In this document: in pieces, positions 37,663 through 46,982 of the stretch
Layout of the letters: every line of letters begins with the position of its first letter
How positions within the stretch are numbered: the stretch's first letter is position 1
Source: Marinobacterium lutimaris
Lineage (GTDB): Bacteria > Pseudomonadota > Gammaproteobacteria > Pseudomonadales > Balneatricaceae
Length of the DNA stretch: 64,000 nt
Reading direction: 5' to 3'
Assembly (NCBI RefSeq): GCF_900108065.1
Contig: NZ_FNVQ01000003.1
Coordinates: 525,763-589,762, forward strand
Program-made: the position numbers and the translations under genes
Notes under the pieces: generated by a model
The model's input: the letters and a program-made list of their open reading frames with translations, nothing else
Told to the model about the DNA's origin: nothing
Databases searched by the model: none

Positions 37663-38610
37663 ATGGCAACGATAGAGACCGGTCAGCCGCCGGCCCATAA
37701 TCAACTGGAATACTTCATTGAGCAGGCGCGGCGTGCCCGCCCTATCAAAACCGCAGTCGTTCACCCGGTGGACCACAACAGTCTTCTCGGCGCTATAGAA
37801 GCCGCCGAGCAGGGGCTGATAGAGCCGCTGCTGGTTGGACCGGCAAATAAGATTCAGGCCGCTGCCGACAGTGAAGGCCTGGATATTTCAGGCTATGAGA
37901 TCGTTGCCACCGAGCACAGTCATATGGCTGCCGAGCGCGCCTGTGAGCTGGTCCGTATGGGTCAGGCCGAAGCGCTGATGAAAGGCAGCCTGGGCACCTC
38001 AGAGCTGCTCGCTGCAGTGGTTCACAAGACCCGCGGGGTACGTACCGACCGCCGCCTGAGCCATGTTTTCGTCTTCGACGTTCCCAACTACCACAAACCC
38101 CTGGTCATCACCGATGCCGCGATCAATATCGAACCGGACCTGATGGTTAAACGCGATATTGTTCAGAGCGCCATCGAGTTCTGCCAGTCGCTGGGTAATC
38201 CGCAACCCAAGGTCGCTATCCTCGCGGCGGTGGAGAAGGTGAAACCCAACATGCAGAGCACCATCGACGCCGCAGCCCTCTGCAAAATGGCCGACCGGGG
38301 TCAGATCAAGGGCGGTATCATCGACGGCCCACTGGCCTTCGATAACGCCATCTCCCGTCAGGCCGCCATCGACAAACATATCGACTCCCCGGTCTCTGGT
38401 GACACCGATATCCTGCTCGCACCGGACCTCGAGTCCGCCAACATGATCGCCAAACAGCTGATCTATCTGGCCAACGCGAAGTCCGCCGGTATCGCCGTCG
38501 GCGCAAGAGTACCGATCATTCTGACCAGCCGCGCCGAAGGCACCCTGGGGCGCCTCGCCTCCTGTGCTCTGGCTTCCTATATGGTTCTGCATCCGGCAAA
38601 GGGGAGTTAA
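37663..38610 (+). CDS. Phosphate acetyl/butyryl transferase family protein
   Basis: 315 residues, the short single-domain form (classical Pta is about 700). The family is annotated as bifunctional enoyl-CoA hydratase/phosphate acetyltransferase. Seen: VDHNSLLGAIEAAEQGLIEPLLVGP, LMKGSLGTSELLAAVV and LAPDLESANMIAKQLIYLANA, all phosphotransacetylase-type segments. It should interconvert acyl-CoA and acyl phosphate. GGAG lies before ATG 37663. It is coupled to the acetate kinase 3 bases downstream, which supports an acetyl-phosphate route. Confidence 0.9.
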   Translation: MATIETGQPPAHNQLEYFIEQARRARPIKTAVVHPVDHNSLLGAIEAAEQGLIEPLLVGPANKIQAAADSEGLDISGYEIVATEHSHMAAERACELVRMGQAEALMKGSLGTSELLAAVVHKTRGVRTDRRLSHVFVFDVPNYHKPLVITDAAINIEPDLMVKRDIVQSAIEFCQSLGNPQPKVAILAAVEKVKPNMQSTIDAAALCKMADRGQIKGGIIDGPLAFDNAISRQAAIDKHIDSPVSGDTDILLAPDLESANMIAKQLIYLANAKSAGIAVGARVPIILTSRAEGTLGRLASCALASYMVLHPAKGS

Positions 38611-38613
38611 AGC

Positions 38614-39801
38614 ATGGATACCATACTGACGGTCAACGGCGGCTCCTCAAGCCTGAAATGCGGACTTTACACCCTCAAGGCCGATGGGCTGCACTGCCTC
38701 TATCACCTGAAAGCAGGCAACCTGCAGGGTGACCCGGTGCGCTTCGATATCCTTGATGAAGAGGACAAGCTGCTCGATCACGAGGAGCTGCACTGGAACC
38801 ATATAGACTTCGAGCAGCGCCACCAGGCTGCGCTGGAACATATTCTCGATTGGCTCAAGGAACATCTGAGCGACGTCAAACTGATCGCCACCGGCCACCG
38901 TATCGTTCACGGCGGTGACAAGTTCAGCCACCCCATCCAGGTAGGCGATGCCGAGCTGGACCAGTTGCGCCGCTATATCCCGCTGGCACCGCTGCACCAG
39001 CCCTATAACCTGCGTTTACTTGAGGCCTGCGGCACCCTGGCAGCAGACATCCCCCGTATCGGCTGTTTCGACACCATGTTCCACAGCCAGCAGCCGCAGC
39101 TGGAAAAGATCTATGCGATCCCCAGGGAGCTCACCGACAGCGGCGTGCATAAGTACGGCTTTCACGGCCTCTCCTACGATTACATCCAGCATCAGCTTGA
39201 AGCACTCGGTTGCGGCGATATGAAAACCGTGGTCTGCCATCTGGGAGCCGGCGCCAGCATGTGCGCCATCCGTGACGGCCACTCCATCGCCAGCTCCATG
39301 GGATTCACCGCGGTGGACGGTCTGCCCATGGGAAGCCGCTGTGGCAATATCGACCCCGGCGTAATTCTTTACCTTATGCATGAAAAGCAGATGGATGTGG
39401 ATGCCATCGAGGCAATGATCTACAAGCAGAGCGGCTGGCTGGGTGTATCCGGTATCAGCTCCGACATGATCACCCTGCACCGCGCCAACGATCCGGCGGC
39501 GGAGCTGGCGATCGATCTGTTTGCCTACCGCATTGCGCTGGAACTGGGTCGCCTCACGGCGGCGCTGGAAGGGCTGGATCAGCTGGTGTTTACCGGTGGC
39601 GTCGGTGAAAACGATGCCGACCTGCGCGCCCGGGTCGCGGCCCGCTGCGGCTGGCTGGGAGTCAGTATCGATGAAGGCCCCAACCGGGAGAACGCCCGTC
39701 GTATCGACTCGGTGTCATCCAAAGTTCAGGTTCGGGTGATTCCGACCAATGAGGAGGCGATGATCGCCCAGCGGGTCGCAGAGCTATTGCAGCTGATCTA
39801 A
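38614..39801 (+). CDS. ackA: Acetate/propionate family kinase
   Basis: 395 residues. N-terminal VNGGSSSLKCGLY is the phosphate-binding motif. GHRIVHGGDKFSHP, YGFHGLSYDYI and VFTGGVGENDADLRARV complete the ASKHA-fold acetokinase. It makes ATP and acetate (or propionate) from acyl phosphate. It starts 3 bases after the transacylase gene, forming a two-gene overflow or acetate-assimilation unit. Confidence 0.95.
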   Translation: MDTILTVNGGSSSLKCGLYTLKADGLHCLYHLKAGNLQGDPVRFDILDEEDKLLDHEELHWNHIDFEQRHQAALEHILDWLKEHLSDVKLIATGHRIVHGGDKFSHPIQVGDAELDQLRRYIPLAPLHQPYNLRLLEACGTLAADIPRIGCFDTMFHSQQPQLEKIYAIPRELTDSGVHKYGFHGLSYDYIQHQLEALGCGDMKTVVCHLGAGASMCAIRDGHSIASSMGFTAVDGLPMGSRCGNIDPGVILYLMHEKQMDVDAIEAMIYKQSGWLGVSGISSDMITLHRANDPAAELAIDLFAYRIALELGRLTAALEGLDQLVFTGGVGENDADLRARVAARCGWLGVSIDEGPNRENARRIDSVSSKVQVRVIPTNEEAMIAQRVAELLQLI

Positions 39802-39861
39802 GGGGAAAATTAAGTCGCAAAATGAAGGACAGGCTGGGCCCGATAACTGGAACTTGCTCAT

Positions 39862-40071
39862 CTAATCGGGCTGCACCGGCAGTCCCATGATATTGAGGCT
39901 CCAGCCCCGCTGCCCATCACCCGGAGAAGTAGCGAAGGCACCGCAGTAGCGGCAGCGGAACAGTTGCCGCTCGCCCAGCTCCAGCATAGGACGGAGGCCC
40001 GCATGAGGAGGAGCCTCTCCATTGCTCTCCTTGAGCTCGACGCAGGTACTACACAGATGGTGAGTAGTCAT
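39862..40071 (-). CDS. Small zinc-ribbon-like protein (69 aa), hypothetical
   Basis: 69 residues with two Cys pairs: HLCSTC at about residues 5-10 and CRYC at about 40-43, separated by about 30 residues. This fits a small zinc-binding ribbon. It ends WSLNIMGLPVQPD. It lies between convergent ackA and rlmB, same strand as rlmB and downstream of it. An AGGGA sequence lies about 11 bases before the ATG. No family was recognised. Confidence 0.55.
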   Translation of the reverse strand: MTTHHLCSTCVELKESNGEAPPHAGLRPMLELGERQLFRCRYCGAFATSPGDGQRGWSLNIMGLPVQPD

Positions 40072-40102
40072 TTTCAGACGTCCCTGTCCTTGTTGTTATG
40101 TT

Positions 40103-40849
40103 CTAGCCGGGTTTGACCTGACGTTGGCGCACAATTTCAAACAGACACACCCCGGTCGCTACTGAGACGTTCAGGCTGCTGACTTCACCAGCCATTGGAA
40201 TCCGCACCAGCTGATCGCAGTGTTCCCGCGTCAAACGGCGCATGCCCTTACCTTCCGCACCCATCACCAACGCCAGCGAGCCTGACAGGTCGGCCTGGTA
40301 AATATCCTGGGTCGCTTCGCCGGCGGTACCGGTTATCCAGATACCATATTGCTGCAGCAGCTGAAGTGTCCGTGCCAGGTTTGTTACCTGGATATAGGGC
40401 ACCGCCTCGGCAGCGCCGCAGGCGACCTTGATTGCTGTCGCGTTCAACGGCGCCGATTTATCCTTGGGTGCAATTACGGCCAAAGCACCAGCGGCATCCG
40501 CCGTACGTAAACAGGCGCCGAGGTTATGCGGATCGGTAACACCATCGAGCACCAGCAGCAGCGCCTGCTTCGGCAGGGACTCCAACAGGCGCTCCAGATC
40601 GTTTTCATTACCCGCTTTCAGCGCCGCGGTTTCTGCCACCACGCCCTGGTGCACGCCCTGCGCCAGCTCATCGAGCTTTGCCTTGGGAACAGCCTTAACG
40701 GAAATGCCGTTCTGCTCCGCCAGCTCCAACAGAGACTGCAGACGCTTGTCATGACGCCCCTGCAGCACCAGCAGGCGCCTGACGCGGGCAGGTTCGCGAT
40801 TGAGCAGTGTAGAAACCGCGTGGATGCCGAAGATGATATCCGCTTTCAT
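40103..40849 (-). CDS. rlmB: 23S rRNA (guanosine(2251)-2'-O)-methyltransferase
   Basis: 248 residues from ATG 40849 ([20 protein letters not shown]), with GGAG 6 bases upstream; an earlier in-frame start at 40891 lacks homology. SPOUT-fold methyltransferase: [43 protein letters not shown] and [22 protein letters not shown] are its three knot motifs. It 2'-O-methylates G2251 in the P-loop of 23S rRNA. RNase R (rnr), the usual neighbour, is not here. Confidence 0.95.
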   Translation of the reverse strand: MKADIIFGIHAVSTLLNREPARVRRLLVLQGRHDKRLQSLLELAEQNGISVKAVPKAKLDELAQGVHQGVVAETAALKAGNENDLERLLESLPKQALLLVLDGVTDPHNLGACLRTADAAGALAVIAPKDKSAPLNATAIKVACGAAEAVPYIQVTNLARTLQLLQQYGIWITGTAGEATQDIYQADLSGSLALVMGAEGKGMRRLTREHCDQLVRIPMAGEVSSLNVSVATGVCLFEIVRQRQVKPG

Positions 40850-41115
40850 GACCACTCCATGACGTTTTGCAGACCCGTGAGAAAGCCGCACATTATGGAC
40901 AAAATGTGTGCTAAAGCCCAGCCGGATTACACCTAGTCTCGGATCATTTAACCCTATTTAAAATAGGCCTTTAGATTTAGGCCGAAGCCCTTTCTAAAGC
41001 GCTCTGCCTGAATGCGGCGAACAAACGCCGATTAGCTTTTTACCGCCGCTTCAGCGCAGTTCTGCTTATAAACTCTTATAGTTCAGATTAGCCTTATATT
41101 GTAGGAGTGGGGTGG

Positions 41116-41703
41116 ATGCTTCGTAATGCGCTACTGATTCTGGTTGTGCTCCTGGCCGGCTACTTTTTCCTATCCAGGTCAGAGCCGCGGCATCCTGACG
41201 GCGTGCTTATAAACAGCACCCCGCGGCAGGTTTCAACCAGCCCCGACAAGCGCTTCGAACATGCAGGCTATACGCTGCAGGCACTGGCTGATTTCGAACT
41301 GGAAGCACGGGTGCTGGGCAGGGAAACCTACAGGATAGACAGGGAATCGGACCTGGCGAAGTATGACCTGGCGCTGGGCTGGCAGCGGATGTCAGACAAC
41401 CGGGTGCTGGAGCAGATCGACATCACTCAATCCGGCCGCTGGTATCGCTGGAAAACCGATCACTACCCTATTCCACGCAGGGAGATCGAGCGCACCAGCG
41501 CCAATATGCACATGGTGCCCGCCAATGACTGGATCGAGAGGCAGATCGGCAAACTGGGGCCCGGTGACCTGGTACGGATCAGAGGCTACCTGATAAAAGC
41601 GGAAGCCCCGGATGGCTGGCACTGGAAAAGCTCGTTGACCCGCGAGGATACCGGCAACGGCGCCTGTGAACTGGTCTACGTGGAATCCTTTGAGCTGCTT
41701 TAA
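41116..41703 (+). CDS. Membrane-anchored protein of unknown function
   Basis: 195 residues from ATG 41116, with GGAG 8 bases upstream (a GTG 9 bases earlier is also in frame). A single N-terminal membrane helix (about 3-22, RNALLILVVLLAGYFFLS) is followed by a soluble domain. FELEARVLGRETYRIDRESDLA and LGPGDLVRIRGYLIKAEAPDGWHW suggest a beta-rich, periplasmic fold. I do not recognise the family. It converges on ynfA, 7 bases away. Confidence 0.7.
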   Translation: MLRNALLILVVLLAGYFFLSRSEPRHPDGVLINSTPRQVSTSPDKRFEHAGYTLQALADFELEARVLGRETYRIDRESDLAKYDLALGWQRMSDNRVLEQIDITQSGRWYRWKTDHYPIPRREIERTSANMHMVPANDWIERQIGKLGPGDLVRIRGYLIKAEAPDGWHWKSSLTREDTGNGACELVYVESFELL

Positions 41704-41710
41704 TCAGGGC

Positions 41711-42043
41711 TTAAACGGGTCTGGGCGCAAACATAATGATCGCCATCCCTAGCAGGGCGACTGCGGAGCCAAGGATATCCCAGCCGGTCGGTTTAACTCC
41801 ATCAACACTCCAGAGCCAGATAATCGCCATACAGATATAGACGCCGCCATAGGCCGCATAGACCCTGCCTGCCGCGGTGGGATGCAGCGTCAGCAGCCAG
41901 GCAAACAGAGCCAGGCTCAGTGCCGCTGGTAATAAAAGCCAGACAGGCTTACCCTCGCGCAGCCAGAGGTAGGGAAGATAACAACCCAGGATCTCGGCCA
42001 GGGCTGTAACGATAAATAGCGCGACAGTCTTCAATTCGGGCAA
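41711..42043 (-). CDS. ynfA: YnfA/UPF0060 family membrane protein
   Basis: 110 residues with four predicted helices. [20 protein letters not shown] and [20 protein letters not shown] are the conserved UPF0060 segments. The family belongs to the small-drug/metabolite transporter fold; YnfA has been linked to small-molecule efflux in some enterobacteria. It stands alone, 7 bases from the convergent gene at 41116-41703. Confidence 0.92.
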   Translation of the reverse strand: MPELKTVALFIVTALAEILGCYLPYLWLREGKPVWLLLPAALSLALFAWLLTLHPTAAGRVYAAYGGVYICMAIIWLWSVDGVKPTGWDILGSAVALLGMAIIMFAPRPV

Positions 42044-42070
42044 ATCTTATCCACCTCTTACACGCTGCTC

Positions 42071-42108
42071 CGTTATCAGGACTAAAAACCGTTATCAGGG
42101 CTAAAAAC
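42071..42108. repeat. Tandem duplication, 2 x 19 bp
   Basis: Two adjacent 19-bp copies (CGTTATCAGGACTAAAAAC then CGTTATCAGGGCTAAAAAC), differing at one base. They lie just beyond the adk terminator. On the minus strand each copy contributes a T5 run, so the duplication multiplied the T-rich tail. Confidence 0.75.
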
Positions 42109-42132
42109 AAAGAAGGCCGCTTAAAAGCGGCC
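42103..42132 (-). terminator. Rho-independent terminator after adk
   Basis: GGCCGCTT (42115-42122) pairs with AAGCGGCC (42125-42132). On the minus strand the stem is followed by TTCTTTGTTTTTAG, a T-rich tail. It ends adk. Confidence 0.85.
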
Positions 42133-42154
42133 CTCGGGTCTAGTGGGTGCTGAC

Positions 42155-42871
<717 letters not shown>

Positions 42872-43067
42872 CTAAATGCCGGCTCGCGCACCCACGAACT
42901 TGGAAACCTGTTATCGTTCGACCTTAGCCCGTCGATCTCTATCGCTACAATTCGACATTAGCACTAACAAAGCCGGAAAAGGTGAGAGGGTCCTTCTTCG
43001 GCGGGTCGGTTCGATTTCGAACGGAGCAGAGTACGCCATCTGACGGCCTCTGTTCAACCTGACTGGC

Positions 43068-45677
43068 TCAGCCAGTGTTACGCATTCCGGCAGAAATCCC
43101 CGCCATGGTGACCATCAGAGCCTGCTCCAGACGTTTGTCCGGCTGCGTTCTGTCACGATAGAGCAGCTCAGCCTGCAGAAAATGCAGGGGATCGATATAG
43201 GGATTGCGCACATCGATCGACTGGCTGATTACCGGGTTGTGCTCCAGCAGCTCGCTGACCTCCTTCACCTGCTTGACCTGCTCTACGGCGGTCTGCAGCC
43301 GCGATCTTAGCGACGAGCCCAGAGTAGAAAGTTCTGCAGACACCAGGCGGTGCTCGTAATAAGCGGAAATATGTATATCGCTCTTCGCGAGCACCATCTC
43401 CAGCATATCTATATAGCTGCGAAAGAAAGGCCAGTTGCGGTACATATGCTGAAGCGCCGAAAGATCCCCTCTCTCGATGGCGCTGCTGAGCGCCTTGTCT
43501 GAGCCAAGCCAGGCCGGCAGCATCAGGCGGATCTGAGTCCAGGCGAAGATCCAGGGGATCGCACGCAGCGACTCGACGCCACCATCCGCCTTACGTTTGG
43601 CCGGACGTGAACCCAGCGGCAGCTTGGCCAGCTCCTGCTCGGGAGTCGCGGCGCGAAAGTAGGGAACGAACTGCGGATCCTCGCGCACAATCGCGCGGTA
43701 GGACTCAAGCCCAGATCCCGCCAGCCGATCCATCTCCGCACGCCACTCATCGTTTGGCGCCGGCGCCGGCGCCAGCGTTGCCTTGAGGACGGCGCCGGTA
43801 TAAAGCTCCAGGTTGCGCATCGCCAGTTCAGGGATCCCAAACTTGAAGCGGATCATCTCGCCCTGCTCCGTTACCCGCAGGCTGCCTCCCACCGATCCTG
43901 GCGGCTGTGCCAGAATCGCCGTATGGCTTGGGCCACCACCTCGGCCCACTGTGCCGCCGCGACCATGGAAGAGCGTCAGTTTGATACCGTGCTCAGCACA
44001 GAGACCGGTCAACGCCTCCTGGGCACGGTACTGCCCCCAGGCCGCAGCCAGTTGGCCTGCGTCCTTGGAGGAGTCGGAGTAACCGATCATCACCTCCTGA
44101 TGGCCCGAGGCGTAGCTGCGATACCAGTCGATCTCGAACAGCGCCTTGATACAGTCACGGGCGTTGTCCAGGTCATCGAGAGTTTCGAACAGCGGCACCA
44201 CGCGGATCTTGTGACCTATCCCCTGCTCCTGCAGCAGCAGGATCACCGAGAGTACGTCTGAGGGCTGGCTGGCCATGGAAATTACATAGGACCCCAGGGC
44301 TTTCGGATCGGCTTGCGCGACCACTTTACAGGTATCCAACACCTCCTGAACATCAGCGCTCGGCTCCCAGCTGCGTGGCAACAGCGGGCGACGGGAAGAG
44401 AGCTCGCGCAACAGGAAAGCCTGCTTATCCGCCTCACTCCACTGGCTGTAACGTCCAAGGCCATAAAACCCGGTCAACTCATCGAACACTTCACTGTGTC
44501 GATCCGAATTCTGGCGGATATCCAGCCGCGCCAGGGTGAGGCCAAAGCAGGCTACGCGCCGGATCAGATCTTCAAGCTTACCGGCGGCGATGCTGACCAT
44601 GCCGTTCTCGATCAGGGAACGATGGCAGAGCTGCAGCGGCGCCAGCAACTGTTCGGGCGTAGTGATCGGCAGCGTACCTTCGGGCTGATGCCCGTCGAGC
44701 TGTGCTTCTATCCCTTCGCGGGTGATCAGCAGGTCATGCTTCAGCGTGCCCAGCAGGGCCCGATAGGGTTCGTCCTGGGAACCGGTCTCCGCCAACAGCT
44801 CTTTGCTGGCCCGGTACATGGAAAGCTCCGAGCGCAACTCATCCACGGCGCCGATATAAAGATCCAGTGCCACCCAGCGCGCCAACAGCAGTACCTCGCG
44901 GGTGACACTGGCAGTTACGTTCGGGTTACCGTCGCGATCGCCGCCCATCCAGGAGGAGAAGCGCACCGGACAGCAATCCAGCGGCAGCTTCTGTCCCAGC
45001 GAGCTTTCCACCTCGGCGCTGAGTTGACGCAGAAAGCGGGGTACGGCGCTCCAGAGAGAGTTCTCCAACACAGCAAAGCCCCAGCGGGCCTCGTCCACCG
45101 GCGTCGGCCGCTGCTTGCGGATCTCGTCGGTGTGCCAGATTTGGCTGATCAGCTCGTCAACGCGGGTCTGGCAACTTTCCCCCCGGTCCAGCTTTTTCAG
45201 GCATTCGGTAATGCCGTCATATTTCTGGATCAGGGTACGACGATTCACTTCGGTAGGGTGGGCGGTGAGAACCAGATCGATATTGAGATCACAGAGAGTC
45301 TGACTCAGCTCATCGGCACTGAAGCCCTGTGTTTTCAGGCTGGAGAGCAGCACCCGCAGCGTATCGGGCATCTCCTGAGCGGTGGCATTATCGAGACGAC
45401 GACGGACCCGGTGATGCTCCTCAGCGATATTCGCCAGGTTGAGAAACTGGGTGAAGGCGCGGGCCACAGGCAGGACTTCATCTTCGTGCAGCTCGCCAAG
45501 CGCTTCCAGCAATTGCTGATGCTCGGGCTCATCTTCCACGCGACCGGCTTTTGCCAGCTTGCGGATATGCTCGACCCGGGCGAGAAAATCGCTCCCCAGA
45601 TCGCTGGAGATAGTACGCCCCAGACTTTCCCCCAACATTCGGACATCATCACGCAGGTCTTCGTGCAGATCGCTCAT
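43068..45677 (-). CDS. ppc: Phosphoenolpyruvate carboxylase
   Basis: 869 residues, typical length. LVLTAHPTEVNRRTLIQKY carries the first catalytic His. FHGRGGTVGRGGGPSHTAI is the glycine-rich catalytic loop. The protein ends RNTG, the conserved C-terminal Gly. It makes oxaloacetate from PEP and bicarbonate, refilling the TCA cycle. A short stem (ACTGGC-TCA-GCCAGT, 43062-43076) straddles the stop codon. The long plus-strand open frames across it are codon-bias shadows. Confidence 0.97.
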   Translation of the reverse strand: MSDLHEDLRDDVRMLGESLGRTISSDLGSDFLARVEHIRKLAKAGRVEDEPEHQQLLEALGELHEDEVLPVARAFTQFLNLANIAEEHHRVRRRLDNATAQEMPDTLRVLLSSLKTQGFSADELSQTLCDLNIDLVLTAHPTEVNRRTLIQKYDGITECLKKLDRGESCQTRVDELISQIWHTDEIRKQRPTPVDEARWGFAVLENSLWSAVPRFLRQLSAEVESSLGQKLPLDCCPVRFSSWMGGDRDGNPNVTASVTREVLLLARWVALDLYIGAVDELRSELSMYRASKELLAETGSQDEPYRALLGTLKHDLLITREGIEAQLDGHQPEGTLPITTPEQLLAPLQLCHRSLIENGMVSIAAGKLEDLIRRVACFGLTLARLDIRQNSDRHSEVFDELTGFYGLGRYSQWSEADKQAFLLRELSSRRPLLPRSWEPSADVQEVLDTCKVVAQADPKALGSYVISMASQPSDVLSVILLLQEQGIGHKIRVVPLFETLDDLDNARDCIKALFEIDWYRSYASGHQEVMIGYSDSSKDAGQLAAAWGQYRAQEALTGLCAEHGIKLTLFHGRGGTVGRGGGPSHTAILAQPPGSVGGSLRVTEQGEMIRFKFGIPELAMRNLELYTGAVLKATLAPAPAPNDEWRAEMDRLAGSGLESYRAIVREDPQFVPYFRAATPEQELAKLPLGSRPAKRKADGGVESLRAIPWIFAWTQIRLMLPAWLGSDKALSSAIERGDLSALQHMYRNWPFFRSYIDMLEMVLAKSDIHISAYYEHRLVSAELSTLGSSLRSRLQTAVEQVKQVKEVSELLEHNPVISQSIDVRNPYIDPLHFLQAELLYRDRTQPDKRLEQALMVTMAGISAGMRNTG

Positions 45678-45786
45678 GTCTGGCTCCCTCAGGACGGAAT
45701 TGCTTTCATCCTACCCCAATGGAGTGTGCTGCCAACCCCTTACCAATAGAAAGAGCTGGAGAAAGGCTGCGAGCTAGAAAGTTTCA

Positions 45787-46170
45787 TCAATCCTTAACCA
45801 GGGACTGGAAGCGCTCAAGCGCCGTCTGGGCGTCCCATTCGGTTGCGTAATTAACACGGCGCTTCCGCTGCTCGGTGAACGACAGTTCGATGCGATAGTG
45901 ATATCGGGCGCGATCCTCGTGATCGTCGTAACCGATTTCCGCGTTTTGAAGCTCGTTGAGGGAAAAGCGCTCGGCACCTTCAGGGTGGATAAGTGCTAGC
46001 TCGCGCCGGGTACTGTCGAGCACCAGCTCCGGACTGCCGCCGAGGCGTTCGCTGATCGCAAAGCCTGACTGCTCCAGCACCGCCTTCTGCTGGTTGCTGC
46101 GCTGGAAGTTCCAGACCCCCAGTGCGGCCATAATCAAAATACCGACGAGGACAATCTGCAGCTTGGACAA
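45787..46170 (-). CDS. Single-helix membrane protein of unknown function
   Basis: 127 residues. An N-terminal helix (about 4-22, LQIVLVGILIMAALGVWNF) anchors a roughly 100-residue soluble part with many charged residues (DDHEDRARYHYRIELSFTEQ). It is 3 bases downstream of mazG on the same strand, so it is the last gene of relA-mazG. No family recognised; function unknown. Confidence 0.75.
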   Translation of the reverse strand: MSKLQIVLVGILIMAALGVWNFQRSNQQKAVLEQSGFAISERLGGSPELVLDSTRRELALIHPEGAERFSLNELQNAEIGYDDHEDRARYHYRIELSFTEQRKRRVNYATEWDAQTALERFQSLVKD

Positions 46171-46173
46171 CAG

Positions 46174-46980
46174 CTAGAGTCCCTGTTGCTTGGCTTCGTC
46201 CCACCAGGCATCAAGCTGTTCCAGACTGAAGCAGGACCAGTCACCGCCGTTCGCCTCGACTTGCAGCTCGATATAGCGAAAACGGCGCTCGAACTTGGCG
46301 TTTGTACCGCGTACCGCCTGCTCAGGGTCCACATCCAGATGCCTGGCCAGATTGACCTGGGCAAAGAGAATATCGCCCATTTCATCGCGTATTTCCTGCG
46401 GACGCCCAGCCTGGATCGCTGCTCGCAGTTCCGCGATCTCCTCTTCGATCTTATCCAGCACAGGCAGCGCCTCGCCCCAGTCGAAACCGACCTTGGAGGC
46501 GCGCTTCTGCAGCTTGGCGGCGCGACTCAGGGCCGGCAGTCCCACCGGTACTTCATCCAGCACGCCGCTGCGCTGCTTGGCATTGCGCTCCTGCTGCTTG
46601 ATCTCTTCCCAACGCTGTCCGACCTGATCCGTATCGATAGCCTGCTGGCGTGACTCACCGCGCAAGGTTTCATCTGGAAACACATGAGGATGGCGCCGTA
46701 TCAGTTTTTCCACCAGCTGATCGACAATGGCGTGAAAATCGAAGCGTTGCTCCTCATCCCCCAGCTGGGCATAGAAAATCACCTGGAACAGCAGATCGCC
46801 GAGCTCATCTTTCAGATGGAGCCAATCCCTGCGCTCGATGGTATCGGCGACCTCGTAGGCCTCTTCCAGCGTGTGCGGCACTATAGAGGCGAAGTCCTGT
46901 TCCAGATCCCAGGGACAGCCGCTGACCGGGTCGCGCAGCCGCTGCATCAGGTAGATCAGATCATCCAGGGAGTAACTCAC
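46174..46980 (-). CDS. mazG: Nucleoside triphosphate pyrophosphohydrolase MazG
   Basis: 268 residues. Two MazG helical domains: RLRDPVSGCPWDLEQDFASIVPHTLEEAYEV at the N-terminus and a second copy around GEALPVLDKIEEEIAEL. EEAYE / DELGDLLFQ and the second EEIAEL / DEMGDILFA carry the Mg-binding acidic residues. It hydrolyses NTPs and lowers ppGpp-related stress in E. coli. It starts 2 bases after relA, the standard relA-mazG pair. Confidence 0.95.
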   Translation of the reverse strand: MSYSLDDLIYLMQRLRDPVSGCPWDLEQDFASIVPHTLEEAYEVADTIERRDWLHLKDELGDLLFQVIFYAQLGDEEQRFDFHAIVDQLVEKLIRRHPHVFPDETLRGESRQQAIDTDQVGQRWEEIKQQERNAKQRSGVLDEVPVGLPALSRAAKLQKRASKVGFDWGEALPVLDKIEEEIAELRAAIQAGRPQEIRDEMGDILFAQVNLARHLDVDPEQAVRGTNAKFERRFRYIELQVEANGGDWSCFSLEQLDAWWDEAKQQGL

Positions 46981-46982
46981 CG

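Noticed and set aside
43009..43022. GTTCGA-TT-TCGAAC palindrome downstream of ppc as a terminator
   Set aside because: No T-run on either side and a short stem; it may be chance or a weak protein site.
44313..45749. 478-codon plus-strand open frame across ppc
   Set aside because: It runs antisense through conserved ppc motifs, has no ribosome-binding site and no familiar motif. A codon-bias shadow.
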